In this document: positions 9,742-18,346 of the stretch, in pieces | How positions within the stretch are numbered: position 1 is the first letter of the stretch | Layout: each line of letters opens with the position of its first letter | Source: an uncultured Paracoccaceae bacterium | GTDB taxonomy: Bacteria > Pseudomonadota > Alphaproteobacteria > Rhodobacterales > Rhodobacteraceae | Direction: 5' to 3' | NCBI GenBank assembly: GCA_937995865.1 | Contig: CALKJA010000064.1 | Location: 1 to 59,760, forward strand | DNA: 59,760 nt | Made by a program: the position numbers and the translations under genes | The notes under the pieces: generated by a model | The model's input: the letters and a program-made list of their open reading frames with translations, nothing else | What the model was told of the DNA's origin: nothing | The model's database searches: none

Positions 9742-10560
9742 ATGGCACACGAAAAAAACCACGACTACCACATCCTGCCACCATCTATCTGGCCCTTTAT
9801 GGGGGGCGTTTCAGCGTTCGCTATGCTCTTGGGTGCGGTTCTTTGGATGCATAACAGCGGTCCTTGGCTTTGCCTGATGGGCTTTGTTGGTGTTCTGTAT
9901 GTTATGTATGCTTGGTGGGCAGAAACTGTAGCCGAAAACCATATCGGTGATCACACGCCGGTGGTTATGATCGGGCTGCGCTACGGGTTTATTCTATTCA
10001 TCCTGTCCGAGGTTATGTTCTTTGCGGCGTGGTTCTGGAGCTTTTTCAAACACGCGCTTTACCCGATGGATGAGTATGTCGGCTCCACATATATTGCACC
10101 AGAATTCTATCACGTTAACGCGTTTGACCTTCCTCTTATCAACACATTGGTTCTCTTGTTGTCGGGCTGTGCCGTGACTTGGGCGCACCATGCTTTGGTC
10201 CACAAGGGGCCCCGCAAAGACATTGAGAATGGCCTTCTTATCGCGGTCATCTTGGGCGTCTTCTTCACGTTCCTACAGGGCTACGAATATCGCTACCTTC
10301 TGTCCGTTCAAGACTGGACCTTTGGCGGCGACAAGTTCTTCTCCAACTTCTTTATGGCCACCGGCTTTCACGGCTTCCACGTAATCATTGGGACAATCTT
10401 CCTGTTCATTTGTTACTTGCGGGTGCGCCGTGGAGACTTCACGGAACGTAATCACCTTGGGTTCGAAATGGCGGCTTGGTATTGGCACTTCGTTGATGTG
10501 GTTTGGCTCTTCCTGTTCTTCGCCGTCTACATCTGGGGCGTTGGCGCAACGCTAGGCTGA
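9742..10560 (+). CDS. ctaE: cytochrome c oxidase subunit III
   Basis: Subunit III (272 aa) of the aa3 oxidase, a seven-helix membrane protein that stabilises the catalytic core and its proton uptake path. The N-terminal [13 protein letters not shown] is typical. The conserved acidic residue in [16 protein letters not shown] is present, as are [11 protein letters not shown] and [14 protein letters not shown]. It is the last structural subunit in the operon and is followed by a hairpin at 10583-10608. Confidence 0.97.
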   Translation: MAHEKNHDYHILPPSIWPFMGGVSAFAMLLGAVLWMHNSGPWLCLMGFVGVLYVMYAWWAETVAENHIGDHTPVVMIGLRYGFILFILSEVMFFAAWFWSFFKHALYPMDEYVGSTYIAPEFYHVNAFDLPLINTLVLLLSGCAVTWAHHALVHKGPRKDIENGLLIAVILGVFFTFLQGYEYRYLLSVQDWTFGGDKFFSNFFMATGFHGFHVIIGTIFLFICYLRVRRGDFTERNHLGFEMAAWYWHFVDVVWLFLFFAVYIWGVGATLG

Positions 10561-10582
10561 CACTAAGCTAGGATCTGAACGC

Positions 10583-10608
10583 AAGGGGCGGGCTTTGGCC
10601 TGCCCCTT
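10583..10608 (+). terminator. hairpin after ctaE
   Basis: Arms AAGGGGCGGG and CCTGCCCCTT pair with one G-U wobble around a six-base loop, followed by only a short T run. It could end or attenuate transcription between ctaE and surf1, but the weak T-tract and the closeness of surf1 make read-through likely. Confidence 0.5.
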
Positions 10609-10628
10609 TGACTTTGGGGGGCGCTCGG

Positions 10629-11294
10629 ATGCGCGTTTTTGTGCTTTTGGTTGGTGTTTTGGGAACTGGAGTCTTGCTCTGGCTTGGCACGTGGCAGATG
10701 CAACGCCTCGCTTGGAAAGAGGGTGTTCTGGCTGAAATCTCTTCGCGGATTGGGGCGGAGCCAATTGGCATTCCCGCGCTTCCAGATCCGCAAACAGATC
10801 GCTACTTGCCTGTTATCGCCAGTGGCCGGTTAACCGGTCCGGAAATTCATGTGCTGATCTCTCAAAAGTCTCGCGGTGCAGGCTACCGTATCATTCAGGC
10901 ATTTGAGACTGGTGAGCGCAGTGTGATGGTCGATCTGGGAGTGATCCGACTAGAGGATAAAGCTGCCATACGCAGCAGTGGCGAAGTTACGATCACCGGC
11001 AACTTACATTGGCCGGATGAAATCGATGGGTTCACACCGGACAACGACCTGTCTGCGAACATCTACTTCTCCCGTGACGTTCCTACATTGGCGGGTGCGT
11101 TAGACGCGGAACCGATTCTGATCATCGCGCGTGATTTATCGCCGAGCATCCCAAACGTATCGCCGCTGGCCGTCGATACCAGTGGTATCCCGAACGATCA
11201 CTTGGGTTATGCGGTCACTTGGTTTGGCTTGGCCATGGTTTGGGTTGGAATGACCGGCCTCTTCCTTTACCGGGGACGCCGGAAGCTAAGGTAG
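10629..11294 (+). CDS. SURF1 family oxidase assembly protein
   Basis: Surf1 (221 aa) assists heme A insertion into cytochrome c oxidase subunit I. The two-helix topology is typical: one membrane helix at the N-terminus (FVLLVGVLGTGVLLWLGTWQ) and one near the C-terminus (GYAVTWFGLAMVWVGMTGL), with a periplasmic domain between. The WLGTWQMQR motif is the SURF1 signature. ATG 10629 is preferred to an in-frame TTG at 10608 since it begins the first helix and has a GGGGGGCGC site before it. thrC starts 11 bases after the stop. Confidence 0.94.
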   Translation: MRVFVLLVGVLGTGVLLWLGTWQMQRLAWKEGVLAEISSRIGAEPIGIPALPDPQTDRYLPVIASGRLTGPEIHVLISQKSRGAGYRIIQAFETGERSVMVDLGVIRLEDKAAIRSSGEVTITGNLHWPDEIDGFTPDNDLSANIYFSRDVPTLAGALDAEPILIIARDLSPSIPNVSPLAVDTSGIPNDHLGYAVTWFGLAMVWVGMTGLFLYRGRRKLR

Positions 11295-11304
11295 GACAAG
11301 AACG

Positions 11305-12690
11305 ATGCACTATGTCTCAACTCGTGGAAACGCACCCACTTTGACCTTTGAAGAGGCGATGCTAACGGGGCTTGCCCGCGATGGAGGGCTTTACGTGCCA
11401 GCCGATGTGCCGAAGATGGCACAATCTGATATCGCTGCTCTTGCTGGGCTTTCCTATGAAGAGGTTGCGTTTCGCGTGATGCGCCCCTTCCTCGGCGACA
11501 GTTTTACCGATGCGGAATTCGAAGACATCATCGCCAAAGCCTATGCAAGCTTCGGCCATGACGCCCGCGCGCCGCTTGTGCAACTTGGCCCGAACCATCA
11601 CTTGCTCGAGCTGTTCCACGGGCCGACCCTGGCCTTTAAAGACTTCGCCATGCAGCTCATCGGCCAAATGTTCCAAGTTGCCTTGGCCAAGCGCGGCGAA
11701 AAGGTCACGATTGTTGGTGCCACCTCTGGCGATACCGGATCAGCGGCGATTGAGGCGTTTCGCGGGTTGGATGCGGTGGACGTGTTCATCTTGTATCCAC
11801 ACGGCCGGGTATCTGAGGTGCAGCGCCGCCAAATGACAACACCTGTTGAAAGCAACGTTCATGCGCTTGCCCTTCATGGTCACTTTGATGACTGCCAAGG
11901 CAAGCTCAAGGATATGTTCAACGATTTCACCTTTCGCGACGAGGTCCGACTTGCCGGGGTCAATTCGATCAACTGGGCGCGGGTGCTCGCGCAGGTTGTC
12001 TACTATTTTTCATCAGCAGTGTCGCTTGGTGCACCCGCTCGTGAGGTGTCCTTTACCGTACCAACGGGCAATTTCGGCGATATCTTTGCGGGCTATATTG
12101 CCAAGCGCATGGGGCTTCCTATTAAGCAACTTGTTGTCGCGACCAACAAGAACGACATCCTGCACCGCGCGCTCAGCACAGGTGACTACACCACGGGAGA
12201 GGTTTTCTCGACGATCTCACCGTCGATGGATATTCAGGTTTCATCCAACTTTGAGCGCGCCCTGTTTGATGCCTATGATCGCGATGGCAGCGCGGTGGCT
12301 CAATTGATGGATGAGCTTAAAGGCGGCGGTTTCAAGATCTCTCAGGGCGCGTTGCAACGCTTACAGGCACTCTTTGTCTCCGGTCGCGCTGATGAGGCTC
12401 AAACCTCAGCTGCGATTACTGGATATCTGAAGCGCACCGGAGAAATTCTTTGCCCGCATTCCGCTGTTGGCACCTATGTTGCCGAGGCACATATTGGGCC
12501 GGATCCGATGATCACGTTGGCGACTGCGCACCCCGCGAAGTTTCCAGATGCAGTAGAAGCGGCAACCGGGCAACGTCCCCCCTTGCCGCGCCGTATGGCG
12601 GACCTGTATGACCGCTCAGAGCGCGTGACCGAGGTTGAGAATAACCTCGAATCGCTGGAAACTTTGATCCGGGAGCGGCGAACCGCGTGA
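11305..12690 (+). CDS. thrC: threonine synthase
   Basis: PLP enzyme (461 aa) that converts O-phosphohomoserine to threonine. The PLP lysine is Lys112 in GPTLAFKDFAMQ; GATSGDTGSAA and PTGNFGDIFAGY are the phosphate-binding and substrate loops. The length fits the long class of bacterial ThrC. It is placed between surf1 and the M16 peptidase, an order seen across Rhodobacteraceae. Its TGA overlaps the GTG of the next gene by four bases. Confidence 0.97.
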   Translation: MHYVSTRGNAPTLTFEEAMLTGLARDGGLYVPADVPKMAQSDIAALAGLSYEEVAFRVMRPFLGDSFTDAEFEDIIAKAYASFGHDARAPLVQLGPNHHLLELFHGPTLAFKDFAMQLIGQMFQVALAKRGEKVTIVGATSGDTGSAAIEAFRGLDAVDVFILYPHGRVSEVQRRQMTTPVESNVHALALHGHFDDCQGKLKDMFNDFTFRDEVRLAGVNSINWARVLAQVVYYFSSAVSLGAPAREVSFTVPTGNFGDIFAGYIAKRMGLPIKQLVVATNKNDILHRALSTGDYTTGEVFSTISPSMDIQVSSNFERALFDAYDRDGSAVAQLMDELKGGGFKISQGALQRLQALFVSGRADEAQTSAAITGYLKRTGEILCPHSAVGTYVAEAHIGPDPMITLATAHPAKFPDAVEAATGQRPPLPRRMADLYDRSERVTEVENNLESLETLIRERRTA

Positions 12691-13949
12691 CACTTAAGAC
12701 TCACACTCTATCGAATGGCTTTCGCATCGTGACCGAACGGATGGAAGAGCTACGCTCAGCCTCCATCGGGATCTGGATCAACGCCGGCGGACGCCACGAG
12801 CGGGCCGAACAAAACGGTATTGCGCATTTCCTTGAACACATGGCGTTCAAAGGTACTGAACAACGCACTGCCCTTCAGATCGCAGAAGCGATCGAAGATG
12901 TGGGCGGATATATCAACGCTTATACAAGCCGCGAGATGACCGCCTATTATGCGCGGGTTTTAGAAAACGATGTTCCGCTCGCCTTGGATGTAATCTCTGA
13001 CATCGTGCTTAATCCGGTTTTTGATGAGCGCGAAATTGAGGTGGAGCGTGGGGTGATTTTGCAAGAGATCGGTCAAACGCTCGATACCCCCGATGACGTC
13101 GTGTTCGATTGGCTGCAAGAGGTCGCGTACCCAGACCAACCCATTGGGCGCTCGATCTTAGGGCCCTCAGAGCGCGTGAATGCGTTCAACAAGACTGATC
13201 TCAGCGCGTTCACTGCTGAGCATTACGGTCCGGGCCAAATGATCCTTGCCGCTGCAGGTGCTGTTGATCATGATGCGTTGGTAAAAGCTGCCGAAGCGCT
13301 TTTCGGATCGCTTACCCCCAAACCTCAAACCGTTCTTCAAAAGGCGACTTTTCAGGGCGGCGCCCGGCTTGAGAACAAGTCCCTAGAGCAAGTCCACTTT
13401 ACGCTGGGGTTTGAGGGGCCAGACTACCGCGATCCTTTGATCTATACATCGCAGATCTTTTCAACGGCTTTTGGCGGAGGCATGTCGTCACGGCTATTCC
13501 AAGAGATCCGTGAGAAGCGGGGCCTGTGCTACACGATTTTCTCTCAGGCCGGCGCCTACGCTGATACAGGCCTGACGACCTTTTACGCGGGCACAAGCGC
13601 CGATCAGGTGTCTGAGTTGGCGATGATCACGATGGACGAACTCAAACGCGCCGCTGATGATATGTCACCCGCTGAGGTTGCGAGGGCGCGTGCGCAGATG
13701 AAGGCTGGTATGCTTATGGGCCTTGAAAGCCCGTCCAACAGGGCCGAACGTCTGGCCCGCATGACTGCAATTTGGGGCCGGGTGCCCGCGTTGGATGAAA
13801 TCATCACATCCGTAGACAGCGTCACAACTGGCGATATCCGCGAGTTTGCTGCCCGCATGGCCGAAGAAAAGCGGATGGCTATGGCGGTCTATGGTCCTAC
13901 GTCCAATGCGCCCTCGCTCACCGACCTACAGGAGAGGCTCGCCGCGTGA
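12687..13949 (+). CDS. M16 family zinc peptidase
   Basis: Insulinase-like peptidase (420 aa) related to mitochondrial processing peptidase beta. The inverted zinc motif HFLEH is at residues 47-51, with the downstream glutamate in VERGVILQEIGQ completing the site, so the enzyme looks active. The two-lobed M16 architecture is present, including the lobe with GGGMSSRLFQEIREKRGLCY. The GTG start overlaps thrC (GTGA), and the C-terminal TGA overlaps the GTG of the following acetyltransferase. Physiological substrate is unknown. Confidence 0.94.
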   Translation: MTLKTHTLSNGFRIVTERMEELRSASIGIWINAGGRHERAEQNGIAHFLEHMAFKGTEQRTALQIAEAIEDVGGYINAYTSREMTAYYARVLENDVPLALDVISDIVLNPVFDEREIEVERGVILQEIGQTLDTPDDVVFDWLQEVAYPDQPIGRSILGPSERVNAFNKTDLSAFTAEHYGPGQMILAAAGAVDHDALVKAAEALFGSLTPKPQTVLQKATFQGGARLENKSLEQVHFTLGFEGPDYRDPLIYTSQIFSTAFGGGMSSRLFQEIREKRGLCYTIFSQAGAYADTGLTTFYAGTSADQVSELAMITMDELKRAADDMSPAEVARARAQMKAGMLMGLESPSNRAERLARMTAIWGRVPALDEIITSVDSVTTGDIREFAARMAEEKRMAMAVYGPTSNAPSLTDLQERLAA

Positions 13950-14536
13950 TCCTGCGCCCAAAGGCACGGAAGGTTCGCATCGAAACGGAGCGGCTCACGC
14001 TGCGCCCGCCGGTGCATACGGACTATCGGGCTTGGGCTGCATTGCGGGTGGCCTCGCGCGACTTCCTGACCCCGTGGGAACCGACTTGGGCGCCGGATCA
14101 CTTGACGCGTAAGAGCTTTACCAACCGGGTCTATTGGGCACAGCGCTCGATTTCTGGCGGAACCGCGGTGCCGTTGTTCTTGATCCGTCGGCAGGACGAA
14201 GCCCTTCTGGGAGCCATCACGCTTGACCACATCCGCCGCGGCCCCGCGCAGGCAGGCACTGCAGGCTATTGGGTGGCAGAGTGCCACACGCGCCAAGGTT
14301 ATATGCGCGAAGCGATTGCAGGCCTTGTGCACTATGCCTTTACGGAATTGGATCTTAGTCGGATCGAGGCTGCGTGTTTGCCAGAAAACCAAGCGTCGCG
14401 CGCGCTTTTAGAACATAGCAATTTTAAATATGAAGGGGTCGCGCAAAGCTACCTTCAGATCGCCGGGCGTTGGCGAACGCATGTTCTTTATGCCAATTTG
14501 CGCAGTGATCGACGCGGTAAGTCCACAGCCCTCTAG
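13946..14536 (+). CDS. GNAT acetyltransferase, RimJ/RimL type
   Basis: GNAT-fold protein (196 aa) of the RimJ/RimL group, which acetylates N-terminal amines of proteins or similar targets with acetyl-CoA. It opens with RIETERLTLRPPVHTDYRAW, the usual N-terminal strand and helix, and shows GYWVAECHTRQGYMREAI, the acetyl-CoA loop, near residue 110. The ending ENQASRALLEHSNFKYEGVA is also typical. It is coupled to the M16 gene by a GTGA overlap. Substrate not predictable. Confidence 0.9.
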   Translation: MILRPKARKVRIETERLTLRPPVHTDYRAWAALRVASRDFLTPWEPTWAPDHLTRKSFTNRVYWAQRSISGGTAVPLFLIRRQDEALLGAITLDHIRRGPAQAGTAGYWVAECHTRQGYMREAIAGLVHYAFTELDLSRIEAACLPENQASRALLEHSNFKYEGVAQSYLQIAGRWRTHVLYANLRSDRRGKSTAL

Positions 14537-14566
14537 ATTTGTGCCAAACTGCGCTATCTTCATAAT

Positions 14567-15400
14567 ATGCGCAGTCTTATCTCCATCCTAATTCTCTTAG
14601 CCACGCCGCTTGCCGCACAGTCTGAGCGGCCGAGCCATTGCATCGCGATCGCCGACGCGATCCCAGGGGCCGCCTATATCCACAAAGCCAATTTTCGCGC
14701 CCCGCTTGAGGCGTACACCGTCCGCATTTCTTATGTGGATCACTCCATGTTCCTCATCCAATCCGCCGATGGTGCAAGTGCGGTTACGGACTATAACGGC
14801 TTTATCGGGATCACAGATCTCGTGCCGGATGTCGTGACAATGAACAATGCCCACGCGACCCATTGGACCGCGATCCCAGACGCCCGTATCCCCCATATTT
14901 TGCCGGGCTGGTGGCAGGACGGCTCGCCTGCACACCACCGCGTTGAGATTGGCGAAATGTTGGTTCGTAATGTGACAACAGACACCCGGCCCCAGACGTT
15001 CGACTTTGGCTCAACCGAGGTCAGCCCAGATACCAATTCAATATTTGTGTTCGAAACCCAAGGCTTGTGCATCGGCCATATGGGGCACCTCCATCACGAG
15101 CCAGATGACGCACAGTACGCCGCATTGGGGCGGTTGGATGTGGTCATGGTACCGGTGGATGGCGGCTATACGCTTGGCACGGGAGAAGTGAAGAAAATGC
15201 TACGGCGACTTCGCTCTTCGCTGGTGCTGCCGATGCATTGGTTCAGCCCGCAGAATCTTGATCGCTTCCTTGAGGAAATGGCTGATGACTACACTATTCA
15301 GCGCAGTTTGGGTGGCTCGGTCGAGGTGAGCCTGCGCACGCTTCCGGGCACGCCGACGATCCTTGTGCTGAGCCCGCAGTTCCTGCGCGATCCCCTATGA
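14567..15400 (+). CDS. secreted MBL-fold (UlaG-like) protein, degenerate metal site
   Basis: A 277-aa protein with a signal peptide (MRSLISILILLATPLAAQ). The HSMFLIQSADGASAVTDYNG opening, the GHMGHLHH segment and the final PMHWF match UlaG-like metallo-beta-lactamase folds. The usual HxHxDH motif is replaced by NNAHATHW, so only some zinc ligands remain. Its role is unknown; export to the periplasm is inferred from the signal peptide. It follows the GNAT gene by 30 bases and may share the transcript. Confidence 0.75.
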   Translation: MRSLISILILLATPLAAQSERPSHCIAIADAIPGAAYIHKANFRAPLEAYTVRISYVDHSMFLIQSADGASAVTDYNGFIGITDLVPDVVTMNNAHATHWTAIPDARIPHILPGWWQDGSPAHHRVEIGEMLVRNVTTDTRPQTFDFGSTEVSPDTNSIFVFETQGLCIGHMGHLHHEPDDAQYAALGRLDVVMVPVDGGYTLGTGEVKKMLRRLRSSLVLPMHWFSPQNLDRFLEEMADDYTIQRSLGGSVEVSLRTLPGTPTILVLSPQFLRDPL

Positions 15401-15437
15401 GTGCTGCCATAGTTTGCCGTGACAAAGCCTGCGCCTC

Positions 15438-16865
15438 ATGGTTGAAGAGCGCATGACACTGAGCCCCGTCACCCCCGATTTTGCGAAGGCTTTGCGCACG
15501 GTTTTGCCGCAAAACGTTTTCCGCGATCCAGAACCTCGTTATTTGGAAGAACCCCGTGGCCGCTACACAGGGCAGGCGGGTTTGGTTGTTGCGCCAGGCA
15601 ACGTACAGGACGTCGCAACTCTTGTTCGCGCTGCGGCAAAGGCACGTGTGGCTATCGTCCCCTATGGCGGCGGAACCGGTCTCGTTGGGGGCCAAACAGC
15701 CCAAGACTTGCCTGCGCCGATGATCCTGAGCCTTGAGCGTATGGCTGCAATCCGTACCGTGCACCCCCTTGAAAACGTTCTGATTTCCGAGGCCGGAGCT
15801 GTTCTCGCCACAGTGCAAAGCGCAGCACAAGCAGCGAACCGGCTGTTCCCCCTATCGCTTGCCGCAGAAGGCACAGCAAGCATCGGCGGAAACCTCGCCA
15901 CCAATGCGGGGGGCGTGAATGTGCTGCGTTACGGCAACGCCCGTGACCTTTGCCTTGGGCTTGAGGCCGTGCTCCCCAACGGCGAAATATGGAATGGCCT
16001 CAAGCGCTTGCGCAAAGACAACGCTGGCTATGATTTGCGGGACCTCCTCATTGGTTCAGAGGGCACGCTTGGCATCATTACTGCGGCCGCGCTCCGGCTT
16101 GCACCAATCCCTGCAGAGCAAGGCACAGCGGTCTTTCACGTGAACGATCCAAAGGCCGCTTTGGATCTTCTCGCGCTGACACGAGACCATGTTGGCGAAG
16201 GTGTTTCGGCTTTTGAATTGATCCACCGTCAGGGGTTTGATTTTCTAACTGAGACCTTACCAAATATCCGTAAACCCTTTGCTAAGTCACCGGAATGGTG
16301 CGCCTTGATTGATCTGGGCTTGCCACGCGGCTTGCCCGCGCCCGCAGCGTTCGAAAACCTGTTCGAAGCCGCGGTTGCCAAAGGCTTGTCACAGGATGCC
16401 ATCATCGCCCAATCAGAAACACAGCGCGCAGATCTTTGGGCCGTGCGGGAACACATCCCCGAAGCCAACCGCCGCATAGGCTCGATTTCTTCCCATGACA
16501 TTTCCATCCCAATCTCTACGATCCCGGAGTTCATTGCAAAAGCGCCCCAAGTCTTGGAAAAAATTGGACAATTCCGGATCAACTGTTTCGGGCATGTGGG
16601 GGATGGTAACCTTCACTATAATGTCTTTCCGATGCCCGGACGAACCCGTGCCGATCACGACGCAGACCGACCAGCGATCAAAAAGGCCGTGCATGACTTG
16701 GTTCATGCATTCGATGGATCGGTCGCTGCGGAACACGGGGTCGGGCGCCTCAAAGTCGAAGATCTGGAAAGCTATTCAGACCCGACTTACCTCGCAGCAA
16801 TGCGTGCGCTCAAAACCGCACTTGATCCAAATGGCATAATGAACCCCGGCGTGATTTTACGTTAA
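15438..16865 (+). CDS. FAD-linked 2-hydroxyacid dehydrogenase (GlcD/D2HGDH type)
   Basis: Flavoprotein (475 aa) of the GlcD/D-2-hydroxyglutarate/D-lactate dehydrogenase family. The PCMH FAD domain shows VPYGGGTGLVGGQT, GNLATNAGGVNVLRYGNARD and GSEGTLGIITAA; the C-terminal FAD-oxidase domain carries CFGHVGDGNLHYN and AEHGVGRLK, which contact substrate and metal. Homologues oxidise D-2-hydroxyglutarate, D-lactate or glycolate. Either ATG 15438 or ATG 15450 could be the start; the second has a weak GAAGAG site before it. Confidence 0.92.
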   Translation: MVEERMTLSPVTPDFAKALRTVLPQNVFRDPEPRYLEEPRGRYTGQAGLVVAPGNVQDVATLVRAAAKARVAIVPYGGGTGLVGGQTAQDLPAPMILSLERMAAIRTVHPLENVLISEAGAVLATVQSAAQAANRLFPLSLAAEGTASIGGNLATNAGGVNVLRYGNARDLCLGLEAVLPNGEIWNGLKRLRKDNAGYDLRDLLIGSEGTLGIITAAALRLAPIPAEQGTAVFHVNDPKAALDLLALTRDHVGEGVSAFELIHRQGFDFLTETLPNIRKPFAKSPEWCALIDLGLPRGLPAPAAFENLFEAAVAKGLSQDAIIAQSETQRADLWAVREHIPEANRRIGSISSHDISIPISTIPEFIAKAPQVLEKIGQFRINCFGHVGDGNLHYNVFPMPGRTRADHDADRPAIKKAVHDLVHAFDGSVAAEHGVGRLKVEDLESYSDPTYLAAMRALKTALDPNGIMNPGVILR

Positions 16866-16905
16866 CGATTGCTGGCGGCCCGTTCGAGACCTCAAAAAAC
16901 CCCGC

Positions 16906-16949
16906 ATACACAACCGATGCACAACGTATGCACAATTGATGCATCTGCG
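16906..16949 (+). repeat. four tandem 11-bp repeats (iteron-like)
   Basis: The unit begins at 16906 (ATACACAA), 16917 (ATGCACAA), 16928 (ATGCACAA) and 16939 (ATGCATCT), exactly 11 bases apart, so every copy faces nearly the same side of the helix. The three-base linkers differ (CCG, CGT, TTG). The arrangement suggests a protein-binding array; the binder is not known. Confidence 0.75.
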
Positions 16950-17035
16950 ATTTACGAACTTGAAGCCCGCAATATTCGTTAATCTGCGCACCAACGCACC
17001 TTAACCTTCATCTTTCTAAAAATACCTCGGAGAGC

Positions 17036-17125
17036 ACGAGAGGCAGCGCCTCTCGTTCGCGGCGCAAGCCGCGACCCCCCTTTTGTCACAGGCCCATAGG
17101 GCCAAAGGGGGAGGTGGGCGGCCCC
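17036..17125 (-). repeat. structured dispersed element, copy 1
   Basis: Read on the minus strand it runs: conserved block CCGCCCACCTCCCCC (17107-17121), hairpin GGCCC-TAT-GGGCC, AAAAGGGGGG, hairpin GCGGC-TTG-CGCCGC, then hairpin CGAGAGGC-GCT-GCCTCTCG. The same framework with different hairpin stems occurs at 40980-41045. The last two hairpins may also stop transcription from either flanking gene. Confidence 0.65.
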
Positions 17126-17148
17126 GCCCTAGACGTTAGACGCTGCGA

Positions 17149-17688
17149 TCACTCCCCGTCAAAAGCACAAAGCGCATGTACTTCCATGCCCATCGCTTCC
17201 AATTTCGCACGGCCCCCTAGATCCGGCAGATCAATGACAAAAGCGCAGCCCATAATCTGGGCGCCGAGCCGTTCAACAAGCTTGATCCCTGCTTCAGCCG
17301 TACCGCCCGTGGCCAGCAAATCATCAACAAGCAACACCCGTTGTCCGGGTTTCAGGGCATCATCATGAATCTCGACAATCGCCTCGCCATATTCCAGCGT
17401 ATAAGCTTCTGAGAGTGTTGCACCCGGCAGTTTGCCTTTTTTGCGGATCGGTACAAACCCGGTTGACAGCTGATGGGCGATCGCGCCGCCAAGGATGAAC
17501 CCCCGCGCTTCAAGTCCAACAACCGCATCAATCTCTTCACCCGCATATGGGTGCAGCAGTTGATCGACTGCCATCCGAAATCCCCGCGGCTCGGCAAAGA
17601 GCGTCGTGACATCTCGGAACATGATCCCTTCATGCGGGAAGTCAACGATGGTGCGGATGTAGTCCTGAACGGTTTTCTTTGTGGGCAT
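17149..17688 (-). CDS. apt: adenine phosphoribosyltransferase
   Basis: Apt (179 aa) salvages adenine to AMP using PRPP. The PRPP-binding motif [18 protein letters not shown] is present at about residues 118-135, and the N-terminal [15 protein letters not shown] is characteristic. Adenine released by the mtnP product upstream on the same strand would feed this enzyme, which fits the shared neighbourhood. The LysE-type exporter gene ends 12 bases upstream. Confidence 0.96.
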   Translation of the reverse strand: MPTKKTVQDYIRTIVDFPHEGIMFRDVTTLFAEPRGFRMAVDQLLHPYAGEEIDAVVGLEARGFILGGAIAHQLSTGFVPIRKKGKLPGATLSEAYTLEYGEAIVEIHDDALKPGQRVLLVDDLLATGGTAEAGIKLVERLGAQIMGCAFVIDLPDLGGRAKLEAMGMEVHALCAFDGE

Positions 17689-17700
17689 ACCAAAGCTCCT

Positions 17701-18345
17701 TTAGCTACGACGAAGAGTGGCTGTTAATGCGCCCATGCCAATGAGTATAAGGCCACCGGCCTGAGTGAGCCGCCGGATCATAGACGGTGTTGTGAGCCGC
17801 ACCCGCATAAGATCGGCGGCCAGCGCATAGGCCAATGCATTGAGCGCGGCGAGGCTAACAAAGGTTGCAATCAAGATGGCGGCTTGTGGGCCAAGGGCCG
17901 CGTTTGGGCTGATGAATTGCGGGACAAAGGCAATGAAGAACCCGATGCCCTTTGGGTTCAGCGCCGTCACAAGCGCCGTATGGCCAAGAATGGCGCGAGC
18001 GGTCGTTGCAGGAGCCTCCGCAAGCGTCGCCCCGCCTTCGCCGACATTGGTCACTTGACCATGGGCTGCTCGCAGCATTTTTACGCCGAGATAAATCAGA
18101 TACGCCGCCCCCGCCCATTTCAGTAACGAAAACGCCAGCGCCGAGGTAGCGATGATCGCACCAAGCCCGATAAGTGCGGCGCTCATCGCGATGAAATCGC
18201 CCAAGGCAACGCCGGTCGCCGAAGCAATCGCAACTCTGCGGCCCTGTGACAATGCGTAAGACAGCACAAGCAGCACAGTCGGGCCGGGGATGAGCAGCAA
18301 CGCAGTGGATGCCGCCACGAATGTCAGCCAAAGATCAAACGTCAC
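17701..18345 (-). CDS. LysE/RhtB family exporter
   Basis: A 214-residue inner-membrane protein with about six hydrophobic helices and the family motif LLIPGPTVLLVLSYALSQGRR near the N-terminus. Relatives export amino acids such as homoserine, threonine or lysine. The GTG at 18345 is chosen as start: it lies one base after the mtnP stop, whereas the longer ATG reading (18372) would add a charged tail before the first helix. Coupling to mtnP and apt suggests an overflow or salvage role, but the substrate is unknown. Confidence 0.88.
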   Translation of the reverse strand: MTFDLWLTFVAASTALLLIPGPTVLLVLSYALSQGRRVAIASATGVALGDFIAMSAALIGLGAIIATSALAFSLLKWAGAAYLIYLGVKMLRAAHGQVTNVGEGGATLAEAPATTARAILGHTALVTALNPKGIGFFIAFVPQFISPNAALGPQAAILIATFVSLAALNALAYALAADLMRVRLTTPSMIRRLTQAGGLILIGMGALTATLRRS

Positions 18346-18346
18346 T

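Larger units (their letters stand above)
16866..17148 (+). other. convergent spacer with phased repeats and structured element
   Basis: This 283-bp spacer lies between two genes that converge, so neither needs a promoter here. It holds four 11-bp-spaced repeats (16906-16949) and a GC-rich multi-hairpin element (about 17036-17125), listed separately. No convincing coding region was seen. Confidence 0.8.

Noticed and set aside
16906-16949. CRISPR-like array
   Set aside because: Units are 11 bp with no 20-40 bp spacers and no cas genes nearby.
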